A stretch of 64,000 bases of DNA from DATBLE01 sp050258035 (lineage in GTDB: Bacteria; Actinomycetota; Thermoleophilia; Gaiellales; Gaiellaceae): assembly GCA_050258035.1 (NCBI GenBank), contig JBLMYA010000026.1:15451-79450 (forward strand). Reading direction: 5' to 3'. The notes beneath the pieces are model-generated. The model saw nothing but the letters and a program-made list of their open reading frames with translations, ran no database searches and had not been told where the DNA came from. The position numbers and the translations under genes are program-made. Below, in pieces: positions 63,371 through 64,000 of the stretch (positions are counted from its first letter, which is position 1; the number at the start of each line of letters is the position of its first letter).

Positions 63371-64000
63371 TCATTCGTCGATCGACTCCACGTCGGCGAG
63401 GCCCGCCTCGAGCGGAGCCTCCTCCCCCTCGAGCTCCTCGTCGAGGTCGCCGAGCGCCTCGTCGGCGGGAAGCGCCAGCTCCCCGTCCTGGTCGACGCGT
63501 TCCTGGCCCTCCTCGACCTCCTCGGCGGTCGGCTCGCGTGCCGCCGCCCTCAGCGAGCCGGGCGACAGGTCGATCCCGAGCTCCTCGGCCGCACGGAGCA
63601 GCTCGTCGTCCTCCTCGCGCACCTGCACCTCGGTGCCCTCCTCGGAGATGACGTGCACGTCGAGTGCGAGCGACTGCATCTCCTTGAGCAGCACCTTGAA
63701 GGACTCGGGGATGGACGGCTCGGCGATGTTCTCGCCCTTGACAATTGCCTCGTAGGCCTTGACGCGCCCGACCGTGTCGTCGGACTTGATCGTGAGCATC
63801 TCCTGGAGCGTGTACGCGGCGCCGTACGCCTCCAGCGCCCACACCTCCATCTCGCCGAAGCGCTGCCCGCCGAACTGGGCCTTGCCGCCCAGGGGCTGTT
63901 GCGTGACGAGGGAGTACGGGCCCGTCGAGCGCGCGTGGATCTTGTCGTCGACGAGGTGGAGCAGCTTGAGGATGTACATGTAGCCGACGGTCACCTTCTC
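63371..64000 (-). CDS. rpoB: RNA polymerase subunit beta, C-terminal part (5' end outside window)
   Basis: The last 209 residues are seen. HARSTGPYSLVTQQPLGGKAQFGGQRFGEMEVWALEAYGA and YTLQEMLTIKSDDTVGRVKAYEAIVKG are the universally conserved end of beta, including the switch and clamp contacts with beta'. After the usual SFKVLLKEMQSLALDV the protein continues for about 80 residues in an acidic tail (EEVEEGQERVDQDGE...). rpoC follows after 109 bases. Confidence 0.97.
   Translation of the reverse strand, partial: EKVTVGYMYILKLLHLVDDKIHARSTGPYSLVTQQPLGGKAQFGGQRFGEMEVWALEAYGAAYTLQEMLTIKSDDTVGRVKAYEAIVKGENIAEPSIPESFKVLLKEMQSLALDVHVISEEGTEVQVREEDDELLRAAEELGIDLSPGSLRAAAREPTAEEVEEGQERVDQDGELALPADEALGDLDEELEGEEAPLEAGLADVESIDE

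Overview
The window is about 70% G+C. It has many GTG and TTG starts, 4-nt ATGA/GTGA gene overlaps, zinc-type S14 and S4 proteins, a Ku protein, and VanW, L,D-transpeptidase and NlpC/P60 envelope enzymes, with no outer-membrane genes. This points to a Gram-positive actinobacterium, most likely a deep-branching one such as Thermoleophilia (inference from gene content; no search was run). Gene density is very high and no gene-free stretch exceeds about 300 bases. I see no insertion sequence, prophage or CRISPR array.

Layout. 1-5.2 kb: lipid kinase (partial), a coiled-coil protein, L,D-transpeptidase, sirtuin, a secreted protein, a hotdog thioesterase behind two identical palindromes, and a VanW protein. 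5.2-11 kb (minus strand): enoyl-CoA hydratase, SDR, acyl-CoA dehydrogenase, a permease, an MprF-like lipid aminoacyltransferase and a membrane-anchored esterase. 12-15 kb (plus): two more paralogous esterases and a second acyl-CoA dehydrogenase. 15-18.4 kb (minus): three tandem cupins, the third a remnant, then an MFS transporter and a TetR regulator that is divergent from a CaiB/BaiF (racemase-like) gene. 19-31 kb: HAD hydrolases, tRNA-Pro(CGG), a NIF3-like protein, a 56-aa HTH protein, Ku, acyl-CoA synthetase, a divergent pair of coiled-coil wall proteins (NlpC/P60 and 3D), an orphan NarL-type regulator, ligA, and a DUF6636-like protein. 31-33.4 kb: truA, a lipoprotein cyclophilin, then a damaged patch (frameshifted ArsR, SRPBCC fragment, ClpP fragment). 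33.4-54 kb (minus): one long str-S10-spc-alpha cluster from rpsL to rplQ with secY, adk, map and infA in the usual order. 54-58.5 kb: a zinc-ribbon/proline-rich membrane protein, a diguanylate cyclase and a large secreted protein. 58.6-64 kb (minus): rpoC and the 3' end of rpoB.

How the genes fit together. The fatty-acid genes look like a small regulon. A palindrome of the form ATTGACYG-GT-CAGTCAA lies over the promoter of the first acyl-CoA dehydrogenase and again between the TetR gene and the racemase-like gene. The esterase and MprF-like genes overlap by 4 nt, which suggests synthesis and turnover of aminoacylated lipids. The ribosomal cluster is colinear with the classical order. Its oddities are an apparent ATA start for rpsL, an infA missing its centre, a roughly 200-residue extension on S17, low-complexity tails on S3, L22, L15 and L17, and a 14-codon ORF joining rplB to rpsS.

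Four places (cupin remnant, ArsR, the SRPBCC/ClpP junction, infA) show internal deletions or frameshifts. Either this lineage is losing sequence or the assembly contains small collapses; reads are needed to decide.
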